Source of the DNA: Deltaproteobacteria bacterium
GTDB taxonomy: Bacteria; Myxococcota; Kuafuiibacteriia; Kuafuiibacteriales; Kuafuiibacteriaceae
Direction: 5' to 3'
DNA: 64,000 bases
Assembly (NCBI GenBank): GCA_016713425.1
Contig: JADJPE010000005.1
Span: 5,058,501-5,122,500 of the forward strand
Shown: piece after piece, positions 1 to 8,375 of the stretch
Layout of the letters: each line of letters begins with the position of its first letter
How positions within the stretch are numbered: position 1 is the first letter of the stretch
Notes under the pieces: generated by a model
What the model was told of the DNA's origin: nothing
Database searches by the model: none
Seen by the model: only the letters and a program-made list of their open reading frames with translations
Program-made: the position numbers and the translations under genes

Positions 1-306
1 ACGGGCTTCAGCGAGAAGACCCGCAAAAGTGCCTTCCTCCGGCCCTGTGTTCGCCGTCATCGAGGCTCTTCGAGGGCTTCTCGCTGGGGGCAAAACCTCG
101 CCTGGCCGCCGACCTCCAGCCGACGCGGCCGCCGTGGGACGCTGCGTGGGCAGGGTGGAGTGCGTTTCGTCCGTACGCGGCGATGGGGTCTCTCCGCGTT
201 CTAATGGCGCCATCAGCGGGCTTGCCTCCACGGTTTCGCTCTCCCGCGCGGCAAAGGGCTCGCCTGGTGCTAGGTGGCCTTCACCCCGGCGCGACGTGTC
301 ACCCAT
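1..306 (-). CDS. Possible 5' part of a divergent gene running off the window
   Basis: From an ATG at 306 the minus strand stays open for 102 codons down to the first base of the window. The predicted peptide is rich in Pro, Ala, Glu, Thr and Arg and looks like a disordered N-terminal leader; I recognise no domain. It would be transcribed divergently from the relA gene. There is no clear Shine-Dalgarno sequence. The plus strand is also open over 29-328, so in this GC-rich DNA an open frame is weak evidence. The remainder lies outside the window. Treat it as a candidate only. Confidence 0.3.
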   Translation of the reverse strand, partial: MGDTSRRGEGHLAPGEPFAARESETVEASPLMAPLERGETPSPRTDETHSTLPTQRPTAAASAGGRRPGEVLPPARSPRRASMTANTGPEEGTFAGLLAEAR

Positions 307-448
307 GCTGAAGAACCTATTCGGTTGAAACCCGGCTCGCAATTGAAAGAATGCATGCCGGCTCAATGGGCCGTGTTTCTGGACGGAAACGGCAGGATGA
401 CGGGGCCGACCTCAGACGCCCAGAGGATGTTCGATCGCCGGCCTTGGT

Positions 449-477
449 TTGTTGCGGTTTCTTGTTGAAGATATACC
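449..477 (+). promoter_or_regulatory. Weak sigma70-like promoter candidate before relA
   Basis: A TTGTTG hexamer at 449-454 is separated by 17 bases from TATACC at 472-477, about 36 bases before the chosen relA start. Both boxes are only partial matches to consensus, so the call rests on spacing and position. The rest of 307-512 holds no other feature I can support. Confidence 0.25.
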
Positions 478-512
478 TCGGTGCTACCTTCGACGGTAAC
501 TCAAGCGACCCG

Positions 513-2669
513 ATGCTTCGCCTAAACGACATCCTCGAGCGGGTCCGATCGTACCATCCGAACGCCGACCTCGACCTGATCAAGAAAGCTTACGTCTATT
601 CGGCGCGAGCGCACGAAGGGCAAGTCAGGAAGTCGGGGGAGCCGTACCTGATTCATCCGCTCGAAGTCAGCGGGATCCTCGCCGAGATGAAGCTCGACGA
701 GCATGCGGTGGCGGCCGGTATCCTGCACGACACTGTCGAAGACACCGACGCGACGACCGAGGAGATCGAACAGCTCTTCGGAAAGCAGGTCGCTGAGATC
801 GTCGAAGGCGTCACCAAGCTCTCGACCATTCCTTACACGACTACGCACGAGAAGACGGCCGAGAACTTCCGGCGGATGTTGGTCGCAATGACCAAAGACA
901 TCCGGGTCATCTTGGTGAAACTCGCCGACCGCCTCCACAACATGCGTACGCTCGACCATATGGCGCCCGACAAGGTGGAGCGCATAGCGCGCGAGACGTT
1001 GGAGATCTATGCGCCCCTCGCCAACCGGCTCGGTATGTTCTGGGTGAAGTCTTCACTCGAAGACTTGGCGCTCGAGCATCTGCACCCGGCGGATTTCAAA
1101 CAGATCTCGGAAAAGCTCGAAGCGACGGCCAAATCGAGGCGCACCTACATCGAGGATGTGAAGGCGACGCTGCTTCGTAAGCTCCAAGAGGGCGAGGTCC
1201 CGGCCGAAGTGAGCGGGCGAGTCAAGCATGTCTACAGCATCTGGCGAAAGATGAAAGCGCAGAGCCTGGACTTCGAGCAGGTCCCGGACATCTTGGCGTT
1301 CCGGGTGATTACCGATGACGTCGGGCATTGCTATCAGGCTCTCGGTCTTTGTCATGCAACATGGCGTCCGGTTCCCGGCCGATTCAAAGACTTCATCGCG
1401 ATGCCGAAGCCGAATGGCTATCAGTCGCTCCATACGACGGTGATCGGACCTGAGGTCCAGCGCGTGGAGATCCAGATTCGCACCCGCGCGATGCATGACA
1501 CCGCGGAGCGCGGCATTGCGGCCCACTGGCGCTACAAAGAAGGTCGCCCCGCCGAGGGGGGCGACATCCAGTTTAGTTGGCTTCGCCAGCTCATGGAGTG
1601 GCAGCGCGATCTCGTTGACCCGACCGAATTCATCGCGACGGTGAAGGTCGATCTGTTCTCTGATGAGGTGTACGTCTTCACGCCCAAAGGGGAGGTGAAG
1701 GCGCTCACTCGAGGCTCGACACCGATCGATTTCGGCTACCTCATTCACTCCGAGATCGGGCACCACTGCGCGGGCGCGCGTGTCAATGGGCGCCTCGTCC
1801 CGCTTCGATATCGGCTCCGCAATGGCGATACGGTCGAGATCATGACCTCGCCCACGCAGCATCCAAGCAAGGATTGGCTGAGCTTCGCCAAAACGGCTCG
1901 GGCCCGGGCTCGAATCAACGGTTACCTCCGCAAAGAACAGCGCGATCGCGCAGTGTCGATGGGACGCGAGATCCTCGAGCGTGAAGCGAAGCGCTACGGA
2001 CGATCGCTACAGAAGATTACGCGCTCCGGCGCGTTCGGTGACACGGCGGCTTTCAGTCGCTATCCATCCGAAGAAGATATCTTGGCCGCTGTGGGCTACG
2101 GGAGGCTTCGGCCGACCGATGTTCTCAAGAAAGTCTTGCCGCCCGAGGTCTTCGAGCGGGGCCCGACCGAATCAGAGAAGCCTAAGTCGCGGCTCGGGCA
2201 GCTCTTCGACGCAGTCGCGCGTCGATCGAAGTCCGGCGTGACCGTGCAAGGCATCGACGAGATGCTGGTGCGTTTCGCCAAATGCTGCAATCCCGTGCCC
2301 GGCGATCCGATCGTGGGATTCGTGACGCGGGGTCGCGGAATTACTGTCCACGCCGTCGCCTGCGAGAAGGCGCTTCAGCTTGATCTCGATCGGCGCATCG
2401 AAGTGAACTGGGACTCCAAGGCGAGCGTTCCGCGTTCGGTTCAGCTTCGCATTGTCACCGACGACCGGCCCGGGATCCTTGCGACGATGTCGCAGGCGTT
2501 TAGCGCCGATGGCGTGAATATCCTGAACGCCAACTGCCGCGCGCGCAAAGACAGCCTTGCCGTGAACATGTTCATGGTCAGCGTGCGCGATGCCGAACAG
2601 CTTCGCCAGGTCATGAAGTCCATCGAGAGCATTGCCGGCGTGCACAGCATCCACCGCATCGGCGCTTGA
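513..2669 (+). CDS. relA: Bifunctional (p)ppGpp synthetase/hydrolase (RelA/SpoT family)
   Basis: A 718-residue long RSH protein that makes and degrades the stringent-response alarmone (p)ppGpp in the cytoplasm. Domains in order: an HD hydrolase domain (about 25-180) with the metal-binding H72-D73 in LHDTVED, a nucleotidyltransferase-type synthetase domain (about 230-345, including KDFIAMPKPNGYQSLH), a TGS domain (about 390-450, beginning DEVYVFTPKGEV), a conserved cysteine region (FAKCCNPVPGD) and a C-terminal ACT domain starting at VQLRIVTDDRPGI. Both catalytic halves look intact, so a bifunctional Rel-type enzyme is expected rather than a one-activity RelA or SpoT. The ATG at 513 gives the family's usual N-terminus (MLRLNDILERV); the frame is open further upstream but that extension has no family match. 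It stands alone, with its own upstream region. Confidence 0.95.
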   Translation: MLRLNDILERVRSYHPNADLDLIKKAYVYSARAHEGQVRKSGEPYLIHPLEVSGILAEMKLDEHAVAAGILHDTVEDTDATTEEIEQLFGKQVAEIVEGVTKLSTIPYTTTHEKTAENFRRMLVAMTKDIRVILVKLADRLHNMRTLDHMAPDKVERIARETLEIYAPLANRLGMFWVKSSLEDLALEHLHPADFKQISEKLEATAKSRRTYIEDVKATLLRKLQEGEVPAEVSGRVKHVYSIWRKMKAQSLDFEQVPDILAFRVITDDVGHCYQALGLCHATWRPVPGRFKDFIAMPKPNGYQSLHTTVIGPEVQRVEIQIRTRAMHDTAERGIAAHWRYKEGRPAEGGDIQFSWLRQLMEWQRDLVDPTEFIATVKVDLFSDEVYVFTPKGEVKALTRGSTPIDFGYLIHSEIGHHCAGARVNGRLVPLRYRLRNGDTVEIMTSPTQHPSKDWLSFAKTARARARINGYLRKEQRDRAVSMGREILEREAKRYGRSLQKITRSGAFGDTAAFSRYPSEEDILAAVGYGRLRPTDVLKKVLPPEVFERGPTESEKPKSRLGQLFDAVARRSKSGVTVQGIDEMLVRFAKCCNPVPGDPIVGFVTRGRGITVHAVACEKALQLDLDRRIEVNWDSKASVPRSVQLRIVTDDRPGILATMSQAFSADGVNILNANCRARKDSLAVNMFMVSVRDAEQLRQVMKSIESIAGVHSIHRIGA

Positions 2670-2749
2670 GTTTAGCCTCGGCGCATCGAGTCGCGTGGAA
2701 GCGGCATTGAGCGAAGCTATCGAAGCGCCGACCGGTGACCGGTGGCCGG

Positions 2750-5700
2750 TCAGCGGGCCGACGCGGGCGGATCGTGCCGCCGGAGATCCAGCGTGTAGGG
2801 CTGCTCGGGGTGGTGCGCGCCGGCGTCGAGCATTGCCGGGTAAGGCGCGTGGCCTTCGGTCGTGAAGCGCTGAGCACGTCGAGCGGCCGCTTCAAATGCG
2901 GTGAGTGGTGGCTCGTCGAACGCGCGCCCTTCGGGATGCCAGACGTGGTAGGTCGCCGCGCCAAGCGAGCGGTTCGCCCACCGATCGACGAGATCGAACC
3001 GAAGCGGATGATGCGGGCGGATGTTCGGATGGAGACAGTTGGGCGGCTGCCAAGCGCGGAAGCGGACGCCACCCACGTACTCGGTTGCGCGCCCGGTCGG
3101 ACGAAGCGGAAGATGACGCCCGTTCACACTGACGACGTGACGACCTTCGATGAGGCCGTCCGCCTTGACTTGCACGCGTTCGACCGATGAGTCGACGTAG
3201 CGAACGGTCCCCGCACGGCCGGCTTCCTCGCCCAAGACGATCCAGGGCTCGAGCGCAACCCTGATTTCGAGGGACAGATCTTCCACGTCGAGCCGACCCA
3301 TGATCGGACACTTGAAGTCGAGGAAGGGGAGATACATCTCTTCGTCGATCGGCAAGCCTGCGCGCTTCAGATCGTCGATCACATCCACGAGATCGGTCCA
3401 GAGGAAGTGGGGGAGCATGTAGCGATCGTGAAGCTGGCTCCCAAAGCGAATCAGGGGCCGCGTGTAGGGCGCCTCGGCGAGACGGGCGGTGATGCTGCGC
3501 ATGAGGAGCATCTGGGCGATGGCCATCCGTTCGTGCGCAGGCATTTCGAAAGCGCGGAACTCGAGGATGCCCTGGCGCCCAGCGGCGCTGCCGGGGTCGT
3601 AGAGCTTGTCGATGCTTATCTCCGTGCGATGCGTGTTGCCCGATGCGTCGGTCAGAAGATGACGAAGAAGGCGGTCGGTAAGCCACGGAGGCGTCCAGTC
3701 TCCGCCTTTCGCGTGGGCGTCGATCTGATTGAGCGCGATCTCGAGCTCGTACAACGCATCGTGCCGAGCTTCGTCGATCCGCGGCGCCTGCGAGGTTGGG
3801 CCGACGAAGATACTCGCGAAGAGATAGGAGAGGGAGGGATGGTTGTGGATGTATCGGAGCAAGCTCCCCAGGAGCACCGGGTTCTTCAGGAAGGGGCTCT
3901 CGGGCGTCGTGGCCCCGCCCAAGGTCAAGTGATGTCCACCGCCTGGTCCGACTTCGCGTCCGTCGAGCTGGTATTTCTCGGTTGTAAGGCCGGCGTGGGT
4001 GGCGGCGTCGGTGACGGACTCCATGAGCGTCACGTATTCATCGAACGTCCGCGTCACGGGGATGTTGACCTCGAGGACGCCGGGGTCGGGCGTCACCATG
4101 CAGGCTCGAAGCCGCGGATCGGAAGGCGGTGGATAACCTTCGAGGCCTACCGGCGTCTCGAGCGCTTCGGCGGTATCCTCGATCGCGGCGATCAGGCGTA
4201 GGAAGTGCTCGGTTGTCGGCAAGGGCGGCAAGAAGACGGCAAGCGAGGAACCGCGGGGCTCGACGCAAAGACCCGTCTTCACTTGCGGTTCGTCGGTTGC
4301 CTCGACGACGGTTGCATCGACGAAGAAGGGCGAGGCGAACGGCGCTGGGTCGGCCGCGGAGGCCACCAGGCCCTCCTCGGCGGCGCCCGAAACTTCCGCC
4401 GCATGGGCGGCGCCGCCGGCGATCGACCGGGCGCGCAAGGCCTCCTGGCCGTCGGCGGCGCGAGGCCTGCGCCCCGGAACCTGGGGCTCGATGCGTGGCC
4501 ACAAGGCGTCGGCAGGTGGAAGCGCACCGAGCTGCTGGCTCGGATCGGTGACCCAGGTTTCTATGGGTGTTCCACCCAGACGCTGAAGAGGAAGCCGCAG
4601 ACCCATCGGCGAGTCGCCCGGAATGAGGTAGAGGTGACCTCGCCGGAAAGTCCAAGCTGACGTGGCGAAGCCTGTCGCTGTCGCGCCCAGAGGGAGCGCG
4701 AACCCAACGACCTCGCCCATACCGCGTCCGAGCACGCGCGCGAGGCGCCGACGCTCTTCGCTGTCTTTGAGGTCGGCCTTGAGCGGGTCGATGTCGATCG
4801 GGAGATTTTCCTCATCTTCGAGGAAGCGCCAAGGGTCTTCGAAGCCGGGGCGAATCGTGTCTACGCGCCCGAGGTCGAGACGCCGCGCGAGGTGCTCGGT
4901 GAAGCGCCGCGCACGATCGAGCATGGGCTGAAGTGGAACGTCGGGTGTGTGCGTGGCCGTGTAGCTCGCGATCTTTCGGTCGAGCCACTGGCGATTGCGC
5001 CAGATGGGTTCGCCATCGGGCCGCCAAAGAAGATGCATCACCCAGCGCGGGAGGCTCTCGCCCGGGTAATGCTTGCCCATCCGGTGAAGGATGACGCCGC
5101 GTTCGCCGAGGCGATCGAGGAGCTCGGTGGCGAGGATGAGACCTCGGTCCCACTTGTCCGGGCCCAAGGCGTCTTCGTTCCATTCGGGTGCTCGGGGGTT
5201 GCTGCGCGAATTCCAGGTCGGTTCCCCCCCCATCGTGAGGGTGATGCCGGCGCTCGCGATCTTCTCGTCGACGGCGCGACCAAGCGCACGCATGTTTTCC
5301 CAGCAGGTGTCGGTGTAGGGCCGACGGGGTCGCGGCTCGTGGCCGAGACGGGCGATCGTCAGATCAAACACAACGCGCTCGGCGGGTGCGCTTGCCGTGC
5401 CTTCGATCGGAGAGGCGTGAAGAGGCACGGCCGTGCACGCGAGGGGTATGTGGCCCTCGCCCGCAAGCAAGCCGCTCGTCCCGTCGAGCCCAACCCAGCC
5501 GGCGCCCGGAACGTAGACCTCGGCCCAGGCGTGCAGATCGACGACGTCACGAAGAACGCCTTTCGCCTCGTCCGGAATATTCCCTTCGTCGGCGAGCTGA
5601 ATGAGGTAGCCGCTTGCGAAGCGCGCGGCGAGTCCTTGGGCTCTCAGGACATCGACCAAGAGAACCGCCGAGTCGCGGCAACTACCAGATCCGATCTGGA

Positions 5701-6214
5701 GTGTCTCTTCGCTCGTTTGGATTCCCGATTCGTTGCGGATGATGTAGCGAACGCGCTTGGCGACCGCGCTGTTGAGCGCGACGAGGTAGTCGGTGATGTA
5801 CCCGCGCGCTTGGTTCTCTTCGACGAACGCAGCGAGAAGGGTCCCCGGCTTGGCTGGTTGGCCTAGGTATGGCGCAAGCTCGACGTCGAGGTTGTCGGGG
5901 TAGCGAAAGGGAAGGTTCCGGCACCGATCGTCGACGAAGAAGTCGAAAGGGTTAACGGGACGAATCTCGAAGGACGCATCGACGACCAGTCGGAGCTCGG
6001 ACGCCTTGGCCTCCGCGGGAAACGTTGCGCGCGCGACGCGATTGCCGGCTGGATCGCGCTGCCATCGCAGCTCGCACTTTGGTTCGACGGTCAAGTTGTA
6101 GCTGCGGACGTGGGCACGTGTGTGATCGCTCGGACGTAAGCGCACGATGTGGGGGCCAAGGTCTGTGGGTTGGCCATACTGATAGCGACTCTCATGGCGA
6201 ATGCGTACACGCAC
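2750..6214 (-). CDS. Transglutaminase-like / DUF2126 putative amidoligase
   Basis: A 1154-residue two-part protein. Residues 1-290 are a bacterial transglutaminase-like module: an N-terminal beta region (VRVRIRHESRYQYG) and a papain-like core with a Cys-His-Asp triad at about C179 (GSCRDSAVLLV), H228 (LHAWAEVYVP) and D244 (GLDGTSG). The rest matches DUF2126, described as a putative amidoligase of the glutamine-synthetase/GCS fold; visible motifs are TMGGEPTW, GPGGGHHLTLGG and ILEFRAFEMP. The family is expected to form or cleave amide bonds on peptides, substrate unknown. The start is the GTG at 6214, preceded seven bases upstream by GGAGG; this gives the family N-terminus, and the frame upstream lacks homology. 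The gene diverges from the amidotransferase-transglutaminase gene at 6339 and belongs with the ATP-grasp/alpha-E operon at 12440-15020. Confidence 0.88.
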   Translation of the reverse strand: MRVRIRHESRYQYGQPTDLGPHIVRLRPSDHTRAHVRSYNLTVEPKCELRWQRDPAGNRVARATFPAEAKASELRLVVDASFEIRPVNPFDFFVDDRCRNLPFRYPDNLDVELAPYLGQPAKPGTLLAAFVEENQARGYITDYLVALNSAVAKRVRYIIRNESGIQTSEETLQIGSGSCRDSAVLLVDVLRAQGLAARFASGYLIQLADEGNIPDEAKGVLRDVVDLHAWAEVYVPGAGWVGLDGTSGLLAGEGHIPLACTAVPLHASPIEGTASAPAERVVFDLTIARLGHEPRPRRPYTDTCWENMRALGRAVDEKIASAGITLTMGGEPTWNSRSNPRAPEWNEDALGPDKWDRGLILATELLDRLGERGVILHRMGKHYPGESLPRWVMHLLWRPDGEPIWRNRQWLDRKIASYTATHTPDVPLQPMLDRARRFTEHLARRLDLGRVDTIRPGFEDPWRFLEDEENLPIDIDPLKADLKDSEERRRLARVLGRGMGEVVGFALPLGATATGFATSAWTFRRGHLYLIPGDSPMGLRLPLQRLGGTPIETWVTDPSQQLGALPPADALWPRIEPQVPGRRPRAADGQEALRARSIAGGAAHAAEVSGAAEEGLVASAADPAPFASPFFVDATVVEATDEPQVKTGLCVEPRGSSLAVFLPPLPTTEHFLRLIAAIEDTAEALETPVGLEGYPPPSDPRLRACMVTPDPGVLEVNIPVTRTFDEYVTLMESVTDAATHAGLTTEKYQLDGREVGPGGGHHLTLGGATTPESPFLKNPVLLGSLLRYIHNHPSLSYLFASIFVGPTSQAPRIDEARHDALYELEIALNQIDAHAKGGDWTPPWLTDRLLRHLLTDASGNTHRTEISIDKLYDPGSAAGRQGILEFRAFEMPAHERMAIAQMLLMRSITARLAEAPYTRPLIRFGSQLHDRYMLPHFLWTDLVDVIDDLKRAGLPIDEEMYLPFLDFKCPIMGRLDVEDLSLEIRVALEPWIVLGEEAGRAGTVRYVDSSVERVQVKADGLIEGRHVVSVNGRHLPLRPTGRATEYVGGVRFRAWQPPNCLHPNIRPHHPLRFDLVDRWANRSLGAATYHVWHPEGRAFDEPPLTAFEAAARRAQRFTTEGHAPYPAMLDAGAHHPEQPYTLDLRRHDPPASAR

Positions 6215-6248
6215 GGGCTGTCCTCCGGGTTGCAGTCGGTCGTCCGAC

Positions 6249-6268
6249 GGGGTCCAAGAGTGGACCCC
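6249..6268. promoter_or_regulatory. Perfect 8-bp inverted repeat between divergent genes
   Basis: GGGGTCCA and TGGACCCC are separated by four bases in the 124-bp gap between the DUF2126 start (6214) and the divergent transglutaminase fusion (6339). The dyad lies where a shared operator would sit. It could equally be an mRNA hairpin in either 5' leader. Confidence 0.35.
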
Positions 6269-6338
6269 TCGCTGTTTCGCACACAACTGTATTCGAACGC
6301 GATTTTTGCGCTCGCTTTCCAACCGGGACGGGGCTTTC

Positions 6339-8375
6339 ATGGGTGCAGTGTTGACGCGAATTCGGCCCGGCCTTGCCCCGCGAGAGCACGAAGGAACTCG
6401 ACTCTTGGCGATGAGCTTCGACTCCGGGGCCTCTCCTTCGGTTTCTCTGCGCGCGCTGGCGCAAACGGATCTGCGGAGCCACGCGTACGGCTGGGGCTTC
6501 GCCTGGTATCCGGATCAAAGCAACGCGGCGCTCCTGGTGAAGGACGCGACCTCGCTGGGGGAGAATGCCATGACCAAGCTCCTCCGCGAATGGGACCGGT
6601 TTCATTCGACGCTCTTCGTGTGTCATCTGCGTGGCGCGGCGCGTGCGCTTCAGGAGCAGGACACGCATCCGTTCAAGCGGGTGCTGGGGCGACGCGAATG
6701 GGTGCTCGCCCACAACGGCGACCTCGAAGCGCCTGATGGCGATCTCGGCGCGGTGCTCTCGCTCGGCGAGGATCCAGCCTTTGAGCCGATGGGGCGCACG
6801 GACAGTGAGCACGCTTTCTGTTGGTTGCTGCAGAATGTGCGAGGTCTCGGAGCGCGAAGCCTCGCGGAGGTCGGCTGGGAGACCTTGCACGGTTGGTTCA
6901 AGACGCTCGACAACTTGGGCACCGCCAACTTCCTTCTGACCGATGGTCGCGATCTCGCCGTCTATTCGGACGAGACGCGGTACAACGTGCTGCATTGGGC
7001 GCGTTTGGTCCCTCCGAACGTTCCGCCGAAGCTCGTGACCGACGACCTCGAGGTTGATCTCGATGACGCGCGCGATCGCGCACGAACGCTGGTGATCTTC
7101 TCGACCCTTCCGCTGTCAGACGGTGGTGATTGGCGGCCGATGAATCCGGGGCAGCTCGTGGTTGTGCGTCAGGGCGCCTTTGTGTTCGACTCCGACGCCG
7201 AGCAACAACTCATGGTGCCTCCGCTCCAGACGACGCCCGAACATCCCAAACCAGATCGCGTTCCTGCTTCACGCACGCCATCGGTTTCGCTCGAAAGGTT
7301 TGACTCGCCCGCGATGCCGGTGTCCGCCGTCGCCGTCTCTCCAGAGACGAGCGGGACCCTTCAGGGCCTCGGCTGCGAGCACCACTACGCGCAGGTCGAT
7401 GGCATCGGACGGCTCCTCAGCATTGTTCACGAGACGCTGTACAGCTACGCACGACCGGTCGAGAAGAGCTTCCACCTTTATCGGTTGAAGCCGGTGCACG
7501 ATCGCTGGCAAGACCTCCTCGATTTCACGCTCGAGATCTCGGTGGAGGGCGTTCGAAGGCCCTACGAAGATGTCTTCGGAAACGCCGTGCTTCGGGCGGA
7601 TGTCGAGCGTCCTTATCAGGCGCTCAGTGTCATTGCGCGGTCGCTCGTTCGGGTTCGGCATCAACCGCCGGACGATCTTCACTCGCCGCATCGACGTTTC
7701 AGCATTCCCTTGGTGTGGATGCCCTGGCAGCGGCAGATGATGTCGCCGTATCTGCTGCCTCCCGAGCTGCCCGAAACGGAGCTCGTCGAGCTGACGGAGT
7801 TCGCCATGAGCTTCGTGGAGCGGCAAGACTATGATCTGGTTCAAACGCTGATCGACATGAACACGACGATCTACCGCGATTTCAAGTATCTCAGCGGGTC
7901 GACGACGATCGCGACGACACCCTTTCAGGTCTTTCGACGGCGCACCGGCGTTTGCCAAGACTTCGCGAATCTCTTCATCTGCTTGGCTCGTTTGCTCGGC
8001 GTTCCCGCGCGCTATCGCGTGGGCTACATTTTCACCGGGGCCGACTACGAGAATCGCATGCAATCCGAAGCTTCGCATGCGTGGGCTGAGCTTTACCTCC
8101 CGTGGAATGGCTGGCAGGGATTCGATCCGACGAACGGGTGCTTGGTCGGAACGGATCACGTCCGCGTTGCGGCGGGGCGGAACTACATGGACGCAACGCC
8201 GACGAGCGGGACGATCTACAAAGGCGGTGGTGCGGAGCGTCTGTCGGTGAAGGTTCGGGTCGAGGAAGTTGCGGAGGGCGGCCAGCGCGAAGCGGTGCGC
8301 GAGCAATCCGCACCATCCTTCGCGAACCCCGCGGCAACGGATCCTTCGCCTATTGGTTCCCTCGAGCCACAGTGA
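6339..8375 (+). CDS. Class II amidotransferase-like / transglutaminase fusion
   Basis: A 678-residue fusion. Residues about 20-290 resemble a class II (Ntn-type) glutamine amidotransferase: TRLLAMSFDS, HAYGWGFAWYPD, FVCHLRGAARA and LAHNGDLE follow the usual motif order. The catalytic N-terminal Cys of MCRLL-type relatives is absent; Thr20 stands there behind a 19-residue extension, so glutaminase activity is doubtful. Residues about 370-650 form a transglutaminase-like protease/transferase domain with an intact triad: C539 (RRTGVCQDFAN), H580 (SHAWAEL) and D596 (FDPTNG). The ATG at 6339 gives the most upstream plausible start; a TTG near 6402 or an ATG near 6411 would remove the extension. 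The gene is divergent from DUF2126 and its 3' end overlaps the lytic transglycosylase gene by 26 bp. Confidence 0.82.
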   Translation: MGAVLTRIRPGLAPREHEGTRLLAMSFDSGASPSVSLRALAQTDLRSHAYGWGFAWYPDQSNAALLVKDATSLGENAMTKLLREWDRFHSTLFVCHLRGAARALQEQDTHPFKRVLGRREWVLAHNGDLEAPDGDLGAVLSLGEDPAFEPMGRTDSEHAFCWLLQNVRGLGARSLAEVGWETLHGWFKTLDNLGTANFLLTDGRDLAVYSDETRYNVLHWARLVPPNVPPKLVTDDLEVDLDDARDRARTLVIFSTLPLSDGGDWRPMNPGQLVVVRQGAFVFDSDAEQQLMVPPLQTTPEHPKPDRVPASRTPSVSLERFDSPAMPVSAVAVSPETSGTLQGLGCEHHYAQVDGIGRLLSIVHETLYSYARPVEKSFHLYRLKPVHDRWQDLLDFTLEISVEGVRRPYEDVFGNAVLRADVERPYQALSVIARSLVRVRHQPPDDLHSPHRRFSIPLVWMPWQRQMMSPYLLPPELPETELVELTEFAMSFVERQDYDLVQTLIDMNTTIYRDFKYLSGSTTIATTPFQVFRRRTGVCQDFANLFICLARLLGVPARYRVGYIFTGADYENRMQSEASHAWAELYLPWNGWQGFDPTNGCLVGTDHVRVAAGRNYMDATPTSGTIYKGGGAERLSVKVRVEEVAEGGQREAVREQSAPSFANPAATDPSPIGSLEPQ

